This document shows positions 26,487 to 35,277 of a DNA stretch of 59,342 nucleotides, piece by piece (the first letter of the stretch is position 1; the number at the start of each line of letters is the position of its first letter). The notes below the pieces were generated by a model. The model was not told the DNA's origin. It worked only from the letters and a program-made list of their open reading frames with translations, and made no database searches. The stretch is taken from contig CALFAY010000027.1 of the NCBI GenBank assembly GCA_937944855.1, positions 1 to 59,342 on the forward strand. Reading direction: 5' to 3'. Made by a program: the position numbers and the translations under genes. This DNA comes from an uncultured Planctomycetota bacterium (GTDB lineage Bacteria; Planctomycetota; Planctomycetia; Gemmatales; HRBIN36).

Positions 26487-28058
26487 TCAGGTCAGCTGGC
26501 TGAATTCCCGTGCCCGTTCCAGGCGGTCGCTGCACTGCTCCAGGATCTGGACGGCGACCTGATTGGGATTGTAGCCCCCCGGCAGGCGAACCAGCGGTTT
26601 CCCGTAGCGGTTGCAGTATTCGATCACTTCGCTGTAGGAGTGGCTGGACCAGCGGATGGCCAGGAGCACGACGGCCACATCGGGCCGGGCGACATACGGC
26701 TCGAAGCGGGTGATTGAAGAGTGCTCCGGTGTAGCGATCCAGAGCAGTTCGGAGAGGCGAAAGGCCCGTTGCAGGGCCTCCTCGCTGGCCGGTCGGCGAT
26801 CCCCGCCGATCAACACCACCGCTCGACCTTCCAAGAGTTCAGCGACCCGCTGAACGGCGGGAGACGGTTCCTGTTCGATCTCCGGCAAATTGGTCGGACC
26901 GGACTGGGCGAGGTAGCGGTCGATCTCCCGAACCACCAGCGGGTAGTGAGGCGCGTCCTGGAGGGCCTGGGGAAGGCTGTCGATGATCGGCAGCAGCGGC
27001 TCCCGGATCAGCAGACTGCTGGGCGGTACGCCGCCGACGACCAGGTCGTTGACGATGCGGATGATCTCCTGACCGAGCGCTTCGCGCTCCTCCCCCTGGG
27101 TCGAAGCATAGGTGGAGCACTTGTGCCGCAGTTTGCCTAACAGCTTGCGGCGGTGTTTGTCCCGCACGTAGGATTCTTCGACCTGCTTCTCCAGTTCTTC
27201 GATGCGGGTCTGGAGGTCCATCCAGCGCGTTGGATCGGCAGGGTCGTCCACCCGCATGTAACGGCGGATGAAGATCTGCTCGGAGGCCGCCGTCGCCTTG
27301 ATCCAGTTAAAAACGTACTGCTGATCAGAGTCGGTGAAGCGCTCCCGATCGCGGAGTCGGAGCACCGCGGCCCGAACGGCGGACTGGGCCTCGGCCAGCA
27401 GGTCGAGTCCTTGAGCGAACTCGGCAGCCGAAGAATCGAACTTGCGGCGGATCTCGTCCATGAGCACGAGCATGTCGGCCAGCACGTCGAAGCAGTGAGC
27501 GGTCAGTTCAAACAGGGAAAGGTCTTCTGGTTCCGGCCCCTCCGGATGGCACATCCACAGGAAACACCCGGGAACGGCCCGTGCCCGGGCGATGATAGCA
27601 GTATCCTTGGGTTCGATTTCCTTGCGAAAATTTGCGCCCTGATGCATGAGGCGGCGGCGGGTGGCGGCCCAGCGACAGCCCTCCGCTTTCAGACGGCAGC
27701 GTTCGGAGATCAGCCGCAAATCAGCGTCGAGGCTTTCTTCCAGCTTCTCGAGCTTGGCCTTCCGCTGCGAATAGCCCCGGTAGTCGGTTTCCCACATCGA
27801 TCGGGCCAGCGTGGACCGACCCAAAGTCAGGGGGGGCAGCGGCTCGGCTGGGGGAGGCGGCAGCGCGCCGAGAGAGGCAGACGGCTCGGCTGTCAAATCC
27901 GCCGACGGGCTGGGCGTCGCTTTCTCCGTCTCCGCGGTCATTTCCAGCAAAAGTTGGGCAAATAGACGTATTCGCGTTCGCAATTCGCTGTCGCCGCCTA
28001 GCTGCCGCTCCAGATACTGACCTAATTGGGCCCATAGTTCCTGAAACGTGTTTTGCAT
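26487..28058 (-). CDS. Large protein with C-terminal DUF2325-like domain
   Basis: Protein of 523 residues, no signal peptide, probably cytoplasmic. ATG 28058 is preferred to 28073 because GGGAGGG precedes it. The N-terminus has a helical part (FQELWAQLGQYLERQLGGD, RIRLFAQLLLEMTAETEKA) and a Pro/Ala linker. The middle (about 85-400) is helix-rich and includes KLEKLEESLDADLRLISERC and RIEELEKQVEESYVRDKHRR, a likely coiled coil. The C-terminal 100 residues start with VVLIGGDRRPASEEALQRAF and contain VARPDVAVVLLAIRWSSHSY and YCNRYGKPLVRLPGG. This resembles DUF2325, which has no defined function. It is separated from PSCyt1 by 123 bases and divergent from the small membrane gene. Confidence 0.75.
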   Translation of the reverse strand: MQNTFQELWAQLGQYLERQLGGDSELRTRIRLFAQLLLEMTAETEKATPSPSADLTAEPSASLGALPPPPAEPLPPLTLGRSTLARSMWETDYRGYSQRKAKLEKLEESLDADLRLISERCRLKAEGCRWAATRRRLMHQGANFRKEIEPKDTAIIARARAVPGCFLWMCHPEGPEPEDLSLFELTAHCFDVLADMLVLMDEIRRKFDSSAAEFAQGLDLLAEAQSAVRAAVLRLRDRERFTDSDQQYVFNWIKATAASEQIFIRRYMRVDDPADPTRWMDLQTRIEELEKQVEESYVRDKHRRKLLGKLRHKCSTYASTQGEEREALGQEIIRIVNDLVVGGVPPSSLLIREPLLPIIDSLPQALQDAPHYPLVVREIDRYLAQSGPTNLPEIEQEPSPAVQRVAELLEGRAVVLIGGDRRPASEEALQRAFRLSELLWIATPEHSSITRFEPYVARPDVAVVLLAIRWSSHSYSEVIEYCNRYGKPLVRLPGGYNPNQVAVQILEQCSDRLERAREFSQLT

Positions 28059-28141
28059 GACGCCCTCCCACAATCAGCCTTTTAGGATGTGACAAGATGC
28101 GACCGCCCCGCTTTGTGGCGAAAAAAGACCGAGGGCGAAAC

Positions 28142-28492
28142 ATGGATATATCATTCACAATTGTACAAGGACTGGAACCGTCCTGGACCAGCCTGCTGCT
28201 GTTGCCCCTCTCTATCCTTACGCTGCTACTGAGCATGATGCTCGCGGATCGCTGGCTGGGTGGAATCGCTTTCGGGACAATCGATTGGATTCTGCCCCGG
28301 GCGGCGCTGCTGTGCGTGGTCGTCACCGCGATCAACTACGTTTCCTGGGGCATACTGCTTAGTGCCGTGATCTGGTACGTCGGGTTGATCTGGCTGTTCG
28401 ATCTGACCGCCAGGGAAGCCGCCGTTCTGACCCAGATCAACTGGCCGATCATGCTGCTGTGGCGGGTCCTGATTGCTATCCTAGAGGCATGA
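28142..28492 (+). CDS. Small integral membrane protein
   Basis: Protein of 116 residues with about three membrane segments (TSLLLLPLSILTLLLSMML, ALLCVVVTAINYVSWGILL, AVIWYVGLIWLFDL). ATG 28142 follows a GAGGG site; a longer frame starts at 28097. No family is recognised. The TGA stop overlaps the ATG of the GlcD-like oxidase gene (ATGA at 28489-28492), so the two are translationally coupled. This suggests the membrane protein may anchor or serve the oxidase, though the link is only positional. Confidence 0.75.
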   Translation: MDISFTIVQGLEPSWTSLLLLPLSILTLLLSMMLADRWLGGIAFGTIDWILPRAALLCVVVTAINYVSWGILLSAVIWYVGLIWLFDLTAREAAVLTQINWPIMLLWRVLIAILEA

Positions 28493-29931
28493 GCACACTG
28501 TCTCCACCGCGGGAAGATCTGGGCTGGCGATTCCGCCAGCTGCTCGGTGCCGAGGCCGTGCTGACGGCTCCGAGCGATTTGGTGGTGTACGAGTGCGACG
28601 GCTACACCATCGAGAAGAACCGGCCTGACGTGGTGGTCTTCCCACGCAGCACCGAGGAGGTCGTCCAGGTCGTCCGGCTGTGCAACCAGTTGGGTGTGCC
28701 GTTTCTGCCGCGCGGGGCGGGGACCAGTCTGGCCGGGGGCTGTCTGCCGGTCGGCGGGGGCGTGGTCATCTCCCTGACCCGCATGAAACGTATTCTGGAG
28801 GTCAACTACCGCGACCGCTACGCCGTAGTCGAACCTGGCGTGGTCAACCTGTGGCTGACCCATCACGTCAAAAGTCACGGCTTCCACTACGCTCCGGACC
28901 CGTCCAGCCAGGGGGCCTGCACCATCGGCGGCAACGTGGCGACCAATTCGGGCGGTCCGCACACCCTCAAGTACGGTGTCACGGTCAATCACGTCCTAGG
29001 CCTGGAGTTCGTCCTGCCCGACGGCCAGGTGGTCCAGACTGGCGGCCCTTGCGAGGATCCGCCGGGATATGACCTGACCGGGGTGATCGTCGGCAGCGAG
29101 GGGACGTTCGGCATCGCCACGAAAATCTGGGTCCGGCTCACGCCCAATCCCGAGGGCTGCCGGACGCTGCTGGGCATCTTCGAGACGGTGGACGCGGCCA
29201 CCAACACGATCAGCGACATCATCGGGGAAGGGATCGTCCCCGCGGCCCTGGAAATGATGGATCAGTTGATTCTCCAGGCGGTCGAAGCGGCGTTTCATTT
29301 CGGCTTTCCGCTGGATGCCGGGGCAGTGCTCATCATGGAGGTGGACGGCCTGGAAGCGGGTCTGGATGAGGAAGCCGAGCGGATCGCCGCCATCGCCCGC
29401 CGCAACGGTGCCCGGGAGGTGCGTCGGGCCGCCAACGAGGCCGAACGCCAACTGCTTTGGAAATGCCGCAAACAGGCATTCGGTGCCGTCGGCCGACTGG
29501 CTCCCAGCTACTGCACGCAGGACGGCGTCGTGCCGCGGACCCAATTGCCGCACATGCTGCGGGAAATCCAGCGGATCAGCGAGAAGTACGGCTTGCGCAT
29601 CGCCAACGTCTTCCACGCCGGGGATGGCAACATTCATCCGATCATCTTGTTCGATGAGCGGGACGAGGATCAGGTCCGCCGGGTCTTGCAGGCCAGTCAC
29701 GACATATTGGAGGAGTGCCTGCGATGCGGCGGCAGCGTCACCGGCGAGCACGGCATCGGGGTCGAGAAGATCAACTTCATGCCGCGGATGTTCTCTCAGG
29801 AAGACTTGGACATGATGCACCGCCTTAAATGCGTGTTCAACCCCCTGGGACTGTGCAGCCCGGCCAAGATGCTGCCCACAGCCGGAGCGTGCATCGAGCC
29901 GACCAAGGCAGGCCGCAAAGCCGCCTTGTGA
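28489..29931 (+). CDS. glcD: FAD-linked oxidase, glycolate oxidase GlcD-like
   Basis: Protein of 480 residues, the GlcD length. The FAD (PCMH) domain covers about 35-215: VVVFPRSTEEVVQVVRLCN, LPRGAGTSLAGGCLPV, ATNSGGPHTLKYGVTVNHV and VIVGSEGTFGIATKIWVRL. The C-terminal domain carries VFHAGDGNIHP and GSVTGEHGIGVEKI, the usual catalytic and metal-binding motifs of GlcD and D-lactate dehydrogenases. It oxidises a 2-hydroxy acid such as glycolate or D-lactate. No glcE or glcF subunit is adjacent. It overlaps the preceding membrane gene by four bases, and ATG 28489 is the coupled start. Exact substrate is uncertain. Confidence 0.88.
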   Translation: MSTLSPPREDLGWRFRQLLGAEAVLTAPSDLVVYECDGYTIEKNRPDVVVFPRSTEEVVQVVRLCNQLGVPFLPRGAGTSLAGGCLPVGGGVVISLTRMKRILEVNYRDRYAVVEPGVVNLWLTHHVKSHGFHYAPDPSSQGACTIGGNVATNSGGPHTLKYGVTVNHVLGLEFVLPDGQVVQTGGPCEDPPGYDLTGVIVGSEGTFGIATKIWVRLTPNPEGCRTLLGIFETVDAATNTISDIIGEGIVPAALEMMDQLILQAVEAAFHFGFPLDAGAVLIMEVDGLEAGLDEEAERIAAIARRNGAREVRRAANEAERQLLWKCRKQAFGAVGRLAPSYCTQDGVVPRTQLPHMLREIQRISEKYGLRIANVFHAGDGNIHPIILFDERDEDQVRRVLQASHDILEECLRCGGSVTGEHGIGVEKINFMPRMFSQEDLDMMHRLKCVFNPLGLCSPAKMLPTAGACIEPTKAGRKAAL

Positions 29932-30023
29932 ACCCCTGCAAACATTTCTCAAGCGACTCGCTGGTGGAACTTGGAACCTGTGAAGGCGCGGTAAAATCTG
30001 GGCAGACAGGCGTATGATTTACC

Positions 30024-30052
30024 TTGACGGCACCTGCACCTCGACATACAGA
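30024..30052 (+). promoter_or_regulatory. Candidate promoter of speA
   Basis: TTGACG (30024-30029) and TACAGA (30047-30052) are 17 bases apart, in the 230-base gap before speA. The -35 box is strong and the -10 box weak. Confidence 0.35.
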
Positions 30053-30161
30053 TTTAGAAATTTCTCGGACCATCATCGCCGGCTTTCGGAACGAGCCGGG
30101 CCGAAGTATGCCCTGAATTTCAGGCATGGGAGCAGCACTACTCCGGGGGGACCATACCCTG

Positions 30162-32066
30162 ATGAAACTTCTCGATCAGTGGAAGATTCAAGATGCCGTG
30201 GAGACCTACGGCATCCGGCACTGGGGCAAGGGCTACTTCGGCATCAACGAACGCGGCCATGTCACCGTGCATCCGACCAAGGCCGACCGCCCCAGCCTCG
30301 ACCTCAAGGAACTGGTGGACCAACTGCAAGCCCGCGGCATCCAGTTGCCGATCCTGCTTCGCTTCACCGACATCCTCCGCCATCGCGTCGGCGAGATCCA
30401 CCAGGCCTTCCAGCAGGCGATGGCCGAGTTCAAGTATCAGGGCAGCTACATCTGCGTCTATCCGATCAAGGTCAACCAGCAGCGGCACGTCGTCGAGGAG
30501 ATTCTGGACTTTGGTCGGCCGTTTCATTTCGGACTGGAAGCCGGGTCGAAGCCTGAACTGCTGGCGGTCATGGCGTTGACCAACGGCAATGGCGAGACGC
30601 CGATCATCTGCAACGGCTTCAAGGATGACGAGTTCATCCACCTGTGCATGCTGGCCCACAAGCTGGGCAAGCGGATCATCCCGGTCGTCGAGAAGTTCAC
30701 CGAGCTGGAAACCATCGTCCGCAACGCGGAACAACTCAACGTCCGGCCGGTGATCGGCGTCCGGGCCAAGCTGGCCGCCCGGGGCGCGGGCCGGTGGAAA
30801 AGCTCGGCTGGGTATCGCTCCAAGTTCGGCTTGACGATCACGGAAATCCTGGAGGCCCTGGACTATCTCAAGAGCCGGGGGATGGCCGACTGCCTCCAGC
30901 TTTTGCATTTCCACCTCGGCAGCCAGATCACCAACATCCGCAACATCAAGGGAGCGCTGAGCGAGGCCTCGCGGATCTACACGGAACTGGTGCGGCTGGG
31001 GGCGGGGATGAAATACCTCGACGTCGGCGGCGGGCTGGGCATCGACTACGACGGCTCCCAGACCGACTTCGAGTCGTCGGTCAATTACACGCTTCAGGAG
31101 TACGCCAACGACGTCGTCTTCCGCATCAAGAGCGTCTGCGACGAGGCCGGGGTGCCGCATCCGATCATCGTCTCGGAGTCCGGCCGCGGCGTGGTCGCTT
31201 ACCACAGCGTCCTGGTGTTCGATGTGCTCGGCGTCTCCGGCTTCGATCACTTCGAGGCCCCCAAGGCCCTGCCTGCCGACGCTCCGCAACCGCTTGCCGA
31301 CCTGTTCAGCATCTACAACGATCTGTCCAAGAAGAACTACCTGGAGAGCTACCACGATGCTCAACAGGCCATCGACGAAACGCTGAACCTCTTCAACCTC
31401 GGCTACCTCAACATCGAAATGCGGAGCTACGCGGAACGGCTCTACTGGGCGTTCGCCAACAAGCTCCTGCGGCTGGTCAAGGAACTGGAATACGTTCCGG
31501 AAGAGTTGCACGGTCTGGAAGCGCAGCTTTCAGACACCTATTTCTGCAATTTCTCGGTGTTCCAGTCGATCCCGGACAGCTGGGCGATCAAGCAATTGTT
31601 CCCAATCATGCCGATCCATCGGCTCAACGAGCCGCCGACCCGCCGAGGGATCCTCGGCGACATCACTTGCGACTCGGACGGCAAGGTGGACCAGTTCATC
31701 GACCTGCGGGACGTCAAGAACGTCCTCGAACTGCATGCCTTCAACGGGCACCAGTACATCCTCGGGGCGTTTCTGCTGGGGGCCTATCAGGAAATCCTCG
31801 GCGACCTGCACAATCTGTTTGGCGACACCAACGCCGTGCACGTCAGCATTGACGAGGACGGCGAAGCCAACCTGGATGCCGTGGTCAAGGGCGACACGGT
31901 TCGCGAGGTGCTGCACTACGTCCAGTATTCCACCGAGGAAATGCTTGGTCGGCTCCGCAGGGACGTGGAGCGGGCGGTGCGGACGGGCCGCATTTCGCTG
32001 GATGAAGCCCGGCGTCTGGTCAGCTACTACGAATCGAGCCTGGACGGCTACACCTACCTGGAATGA
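30162..32066 (+). CDS. speA: Biosynthetic arginine decarboxylase
   Basis: Protein of 634 residues, normal for SpeA. It decarboxylates arginine to agmatine, the first step of one polyamine route, with PLP. The cofactor lysine is Lys103 in YPIKVNQQRHVV. YGIRHWGKGYFGINERGHV, GVRAKLAARGAGRWKSSAGY, QLLHFHLGSQITNIRNIKG and DVGGGLGIDYDG are characteristic, and the C-terminal half has the typical long extension (NLFNLGYLNIEMRSYAERLY). ATG 30162 matches the family N-terminus; a frame starting at 30126 is longer. Neighbours are unrelated, and agmatine-processing genes are absent in this window. Confidence 0.96.
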   Translation: MKLLDQWKIQDAVETYGIRHWGKGYFGINERGHVTVHPTKADRPSLDLKELVDQLQARGIQLPILLRFTDILRHRVGEIHQAFQQAMAEFKYQGSYICVYPIKVNQQRHVVEEILDFGRPFHFGLEAGSKPELLAVMALTNGNGETPIICNGFKDDEFIHLCMLAHKLGKRIIPVVEKFTELETIVRNAEQLNVRPVIGVRAKLAARGAGRWKSSAGYRSKFGLTITEILEALDYLKSRGMADCLQLLHFHLGSQITNIRNIKGALSEASRIYTELVRLGAGMKYLDVGGGLGIDYDGSQTDFESSVNYTLQEYANDVVFRIKSVCDEAGVPHPIIVSESGRGVVAYHSVLVFDVLGVSGFDHFEAPKALPADAPQPLADLFSIYNDLSKKNYLESYHDAQQAIDETLNLFNLGYLNIEMRSYAERLYWAFANKLLRLVKELEYVPEELHGLEAQLSDTYFCNFSVFQSIPDSWAIKQLFPIMPIHRLNEPPTRRGILGDITCDSDGKVDQFIDLRDVKNVLELHAFNGHQYILGAFLLGAYQEILGDLHNLFGDTNAVHVSIDEDGEANLDAVVKGDTVREVLHYVQYSTEEMLGRLRRDVERAVRTGRISLDEARRLVSYYESSLDGYTYLE

Positions 32067-32149
32067 AAAAAGTCCGGCATCCTTGGACACAGCTTGCCGG
32101 ATGCGGTAAATTGCAGACCCCCGCGCCCGCCTGACCGAAGAGCGATGCC

Positions 32150-33409
32150 ATGCGTGCCCTTGTGTGGATTTGTGCGGTTCTGGCGATCGGAACCTTGTTC
32201 GTGGCGGCCCAGGCTGAGGAGAACTGGCCGGCCTTCCGCGGTCCGACCGGCAACGGCCTGGCAAAGTCGTCTTCGGCTCCGATCCGCTGGAGCGAGACCG
32301 AGAATATCCGCTGGAAGACGGCCATCCACGGCAAGGCCTGGTCGTCGCCGGTCCTGTGGGGCAAGCAGATTTGGATGACGACGGCGACGCCGGACGGCAA
32401 AGAGTTGTTCGCCGTCTGCGTGGATCGAGAAACCGGCCGAATCACGCTGGATCGCAAAGTCTTCGACGTACCCGAACCAGCTTTCTGCCACCCCTTCAAC
32501 AGCTACGCCTCGCCGACACCGGTGGTCGAGGAGGGGCGAGTCTATGTCCATTTCGGCAGTCCAGGAACAGCCTGTCTGGACATGACCACGGGACAAACGC
32601 TGTGGGAGCGCCGCGATCTGCCTTGCGACCATTACCGCGGGGCCGGTTCGTCGCCGATTCTCGTCGGCGATCTTTTGATTCTGACGTTGGACGGTTTCGA
32701 CCTGCAATACTTGGTGGCGTTGGACAAGCACACGGGAAAAACGGTGTGGAAAAAGCCAAGGGAGATCGCCTATTCGACTTCGGACGGCGATTACAGGAAA
32801 GCATTCTCGACGCCGGCGGTGTTGAACGTCGGAGGCAAGCCGCAGTTGATCTCGCCGAGCGCCGAGGCGACCATCGCCTACGATCCGGCCACCGGGGCAG
32901 AATTGTGGCGGGTCCGGCATGGGGGCATGAACGCGGCGTCGCGGCCGGTGTTCGGCCACGGGTTGATCTACCTGACGAGCGGACATACGGCCCAGTTGTG
33001 GGCGGTGCGGCAGGGTCTGAGCGGCGACCTCACCGAAACCGGCGTGGCCTGGAGGGTCGTCCGCGGAGTGCCGACCCGGGCCTCGCTGTTGCTGGTCGGC
33101 GACTTGTTGTTCATGGTTTCCGATCAGGGCGTGGCCTCTTGTCTGGACGCCCGCACCGGCAAGACGCACTGGCAGGAACGCCTCGGCGGCGGCTACTCGG
33201 CCTCGCCGGTGTCTTGCAACGGCTGCGTGTATTTCGCCGATGAACTGGGCAAAACGCATGTCCTCAAGGCCGCCCCGCGTTTCGAGCGGTTGGCCGTCAA
33301 CGAACTGGACGAAGGCTGCATGGCCTCACCGGCCATTGTGGACAGAGCCTTGTATCTGCGGACGCGAACCCACCTGTATCGCATCGAGGACACCGATTCA
33401 CGTCGCTGA
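32150..33409 (+). CDS. Secreted PQQ-like beta-propeller protein
   Basis: Protein of 419 residues. A signal peptide (MRALVWICAVLAIGTLFVAA) is followed by ENWPAFRGPTGNGLA, the usual start of planctomycete PQQ-type propellers. Repeated blades include TTGQTLWERRDLPCDHYRGA, LVALDKHTGKTVWKKP, IAYDPATGAELWRVRHG and CLDARTGKTHWQERLGGGY. It probably folds into an eight-bladed propeller that binds partners or a cofactor in the periplasm. No dehydrogenase active site is apparent, so it is not assigned enzymatic function. Its 3' end overlaps the converging hisD gene by 12 bases. Confidence 0.85.
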   Translation: MRALVWICAVLAIGTLFVAAQAEENWPAFRGPTGNGLAKSSSAPIRWSETENIRWKTAIHGKAWSSPVLWGKQIWMTTATPDGKELFAVCVDRETGRITLDRKVFDVPEPAFCHPFNSYASPTPVVEEGRVYVHFGSPGTACLDMTTGQTLWERRDLPCDHYRGAGSSPILVGDLLILTLDGFDLQYLVALDKHTGKTVWKKPREIAYSTSDGDYRKAFSTPAVLNVGGKPQLISPSAEATIAYDPATGAELWRVRHGGMNAASRPVFGHGLIYLTSGHTAQLWAVRQGLSGDLTETGVAWRVVRGVPTRASLLLVGDLLFMVSDQGVASCLDARTGKTHWQERLGGGYSASPVSCNGCVYFADELGKTHVLKAAPRFERLAVNELDEGCMASPAIVDRALYLRTRTHLYRIEDTDSRR

Positions 33410-34780
33410 CGCCAACGCATTCGCCGTCGGTTGCAGACGCAGGTCCACGCTACGACTGTGGCCGATCAGGCCCTCCTTGGCGGCCAGGAGACGCAGATCG
33501 GCGGCGCGCTCGGCCACCGCAGCCTGATCAAAGCGGATAACGCTGCTGCGTCGCAGGAAGTCGTTGGATGTCAGGCCGCTGGCAAAGCGGGCCGTGCCCC
33601 CCGTCGGCAAGACATGCGACGGACCGGCCACGTAATCTCCGAGGGCTACCGGCGTCTGGTGGCCGAGGAAGATCGCCCCAGCATGGTCCATCTGATCGGC
33701 CAATAGCTCCGCATCTGTAGTGCAGATTTGCAGGTGTTCGGGAGCGATGGCATTAGCCAGTTCTACTGCTTCACTGCTATTTCGGACCAGGATCAGCGCT
33801 CCGAAGGCTTCCAGGCTCTCCCGGGTCTCCTCGGAGCGGGGAAGGGAATCGAGTTGTTCCTCCAGCGACTCGGCCACGGCGTCGATGAGGTCTGGGTCCC
33901 AGGTGATAAGAATGCTGGCCCCCGGAGCGTGTTCCGCCTGGGCGATCAGGTCGGCGGCAACGAAGTCGGGCCGGGCCGTGCCGTCGGCCAGGATCACCAC
34001 TTCCGAGGGACCGGCCAACATGTCGATGCCCACTTGTCCATAGACGAAGCGTTTGGCCAGGGCGACGAAGAGATTGCCGGGGCCGACGATCATGTCCACG
34101 CGGGGCAGTCCTTCGACGCCATAAGCCAAAGCCGCCACCGCCTGTGCCCCACCGACGCGATAAACCTCGGTGACGCCGAGTTCCTTGCAAACGGCGAGGA
34201 TGTCGGGATTGTTGGCTCCGAAAGGCGTCGGCGGAGCGACCACGGCGATTTCCTGGACCCCTGCTGCCCGGGCGGGACACACGGTCATCAACAACGTGGA
34301 CGGGTAAGCCGCCGCTCCCCCGGGAACGCAGATGCCGACGCGCCGCACCGGCCGGTAACGTAGCCGAACTTCCTGCCCGTGACCGTCCCGAAGCACGGCG
34401 TCCCGATGCAGAATGCCGACTTGAAACGCCAGCACCGTCTTCTGAATCCGCCGAACCGCCTGGAGAAACCGGGGATCGCAGCGGCGATGGGCTTCGGCGA
34501 GTTCGTCAGGTCGCACCCGGAAGTTTTCCTGTGTGACTGCGAAGTTGTCGAAGGCTTGGCTGTAGCGCTGGAGAGCGGCGAAACCCTGCTCGCGGACATC
34601 GCGGCAGATTCGCTCGACGCTCCGAACCGGGCTGAGGGCCTCGCCGAACACCCGCTGAGTCAAGGTCCGACCCCGCTCCGAGACGACTTCGCCATCCGGG
34701 CTGAGCTGCTGACGGATGGCCGCGATCTGCGCCAACGCGTTTTCCTCGGTGCAGTCGATGCGGCGTATTTCCACCTTCAT
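33398..34780 (-). CDS. hisD: Histidinol dehydrogenase
   Basis: Protein of 460 residues, slightly longer than common HisD (about 430). It oxidises histidinol twice with NAD to histidine, the last steps of histidine synthesis, and needs zinc. Visible motifs are IVGPGNLFVALAKRFVYGQV and IDMLAGPSEVVILAD (the HisD signature), IAQAEHAPGASILITW and NAIAPEHLQICTTDAE. ATG 34780 is chosen over a frame starting at 34975 because it carries a GAGGA site and begins with the expected short N-terminus. Other his genes are absent nearby. About 500 non-coding bases with two copies of a repeated motif lie upstream. Confidence 0.95.
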   Translation of the reverse strand: MKVEIRRIDCTEENALAQIAAIRQQLSPDGEVVSERGRTLTQRVFGEALSPVRSVERICRDVREQGFAALQRYSQAFDNFAVTQENFRVRPDELAEAHRRCDPRFLQAVRRIQKTVLAFQVGILHRDAVLRDGHGQEVRLRYRPVRRVGICVPGGAAAYPSTLLMTVCPARAAGVQEIAVVAPPTPFGANNPDILAVCKELGVTEVYRVGGAQAVAALAYGVEGLPRVDMIVGPGNLFVALAKRFVYGQVGIDMLAGPSEVVILADGTARPDFVAADLIAQAEHAPGASILITWDPDLIDAVAESLEEQLDSLPRSEETRESLEAFGALILVRNSSEAVELANAIAPEHLQICTTDAELLADQMDHAGAIFLGHQTPVALGDYVAGPSHVLPTGGTARFASGLTSNDFLRRSSVIRFDQAAVAERAADLRLLAAKEGLIGHSRSVDLRLQPTANALASAT

Positions 34781-34862
34781 GAGACGGTCCTCGAATTCCT
34801 TTTCCTGACCCGTATCGAGCCAACAGGCTAACACCCCTTCCACCGGATTGCAAAGCGATTGT

Positions 34863-34874
34863 TGTCGCGCAACC
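34863..34874 (-). promoter_or_regulatory. Near-palindromic motif, copy 2
   Basis: The plus strand reads TGTCGCGCAACC. It matches the copies at 13326-13337 and 34941-34952, and lies about 83 bases upstream of the hisD start. Confidence 0.3.
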
Positions 34875-34940
34875 TTTTTGTCTCTCGTGTGCAATCCTAA
34901 CCCATTGTGCTGCAAGCAGTTTGTACTGGACCACGGATTC

Positions 34941-34952
34941 TGTCGCGCAACA
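34941..34952 (-). promoter_or_regulatory. Near-palindromic motif, copy 3
   Basis: The plus strand reads TGTCGCGCAACA. It lies 78 bases from copy 2, about seven to eight DNA turns, in the hisD upstream region. Confidence 0.3.
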
Positions 34953-35176
34953 TATTTCTCAAGGCGATTCCCCACGCTGCTTGGCTACCCTGATTGCTCT
35001 GGGTTGACCGAAGCGGAAACTCTAAGCGAACCGACAGCGTAGAGAGAGTGCCCTTCAGCTTTTGTAGCAGACGCCGAGAGGGGACAGGAAGGTCATGCGC
35101 GGCTTGGCGACGAGCCCGGGACGGTATGGCAAGTCGAGAGGGAGAGGATGCACGGGGTGCCGGAACCGCTTTTCCT

Positions 35177-35205
35177 TTGAAATCGCTGGTCAGGTTGCTT
35201 ACTGT
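35177..35205 (+). promoter_or_regulatory. Candidate promoter of the 35278 TPR gene
   Basis: TTGAAA (35177-35182) and TACTGT (35200-35205) with 17-base spacing, about 73 bases before the start codon. Confidence 0.35.
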
Positions 35206-35277
35206 TAAGTAGAGGCTTGGTCCTGAGAGGAGGCCTCCAGGCGTCCGCGGAGGGTATTGGGTCTGGCCTGCTAAGCC

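Larger units (their letters stand above)
34781..35277. other. Divergent intergenic region, hisD and TPR gene
   Basis: About 497 bases with no recognisable protein. It contains two copies of the TGTCGCGCAAC motif (34863-34874 and 34941-34952), oriented upstream of hisD, and a candidate promoter toward the TPR gene (35177-35205). It is AT-richer near 34860-34960 than surrounding coding DNA. Confidence 0.45.

Noticed and set aside
30090..30135. Possible hairpin ATGCCCTGAA/TTCAGGCAT before speA
   Set aside because: Stem interrupted by a bulge and without a T run; too weak to call.
33398..33409. Overlap of PQQ propeller and hisD 3' ends as a regulatory antisense pair
   Set aside because: Twelve-base overlaps of converging genes are common in compact genomes; the coaX/monooxygenase and rpsT/receiver overlaps are similar and need no special explanation.
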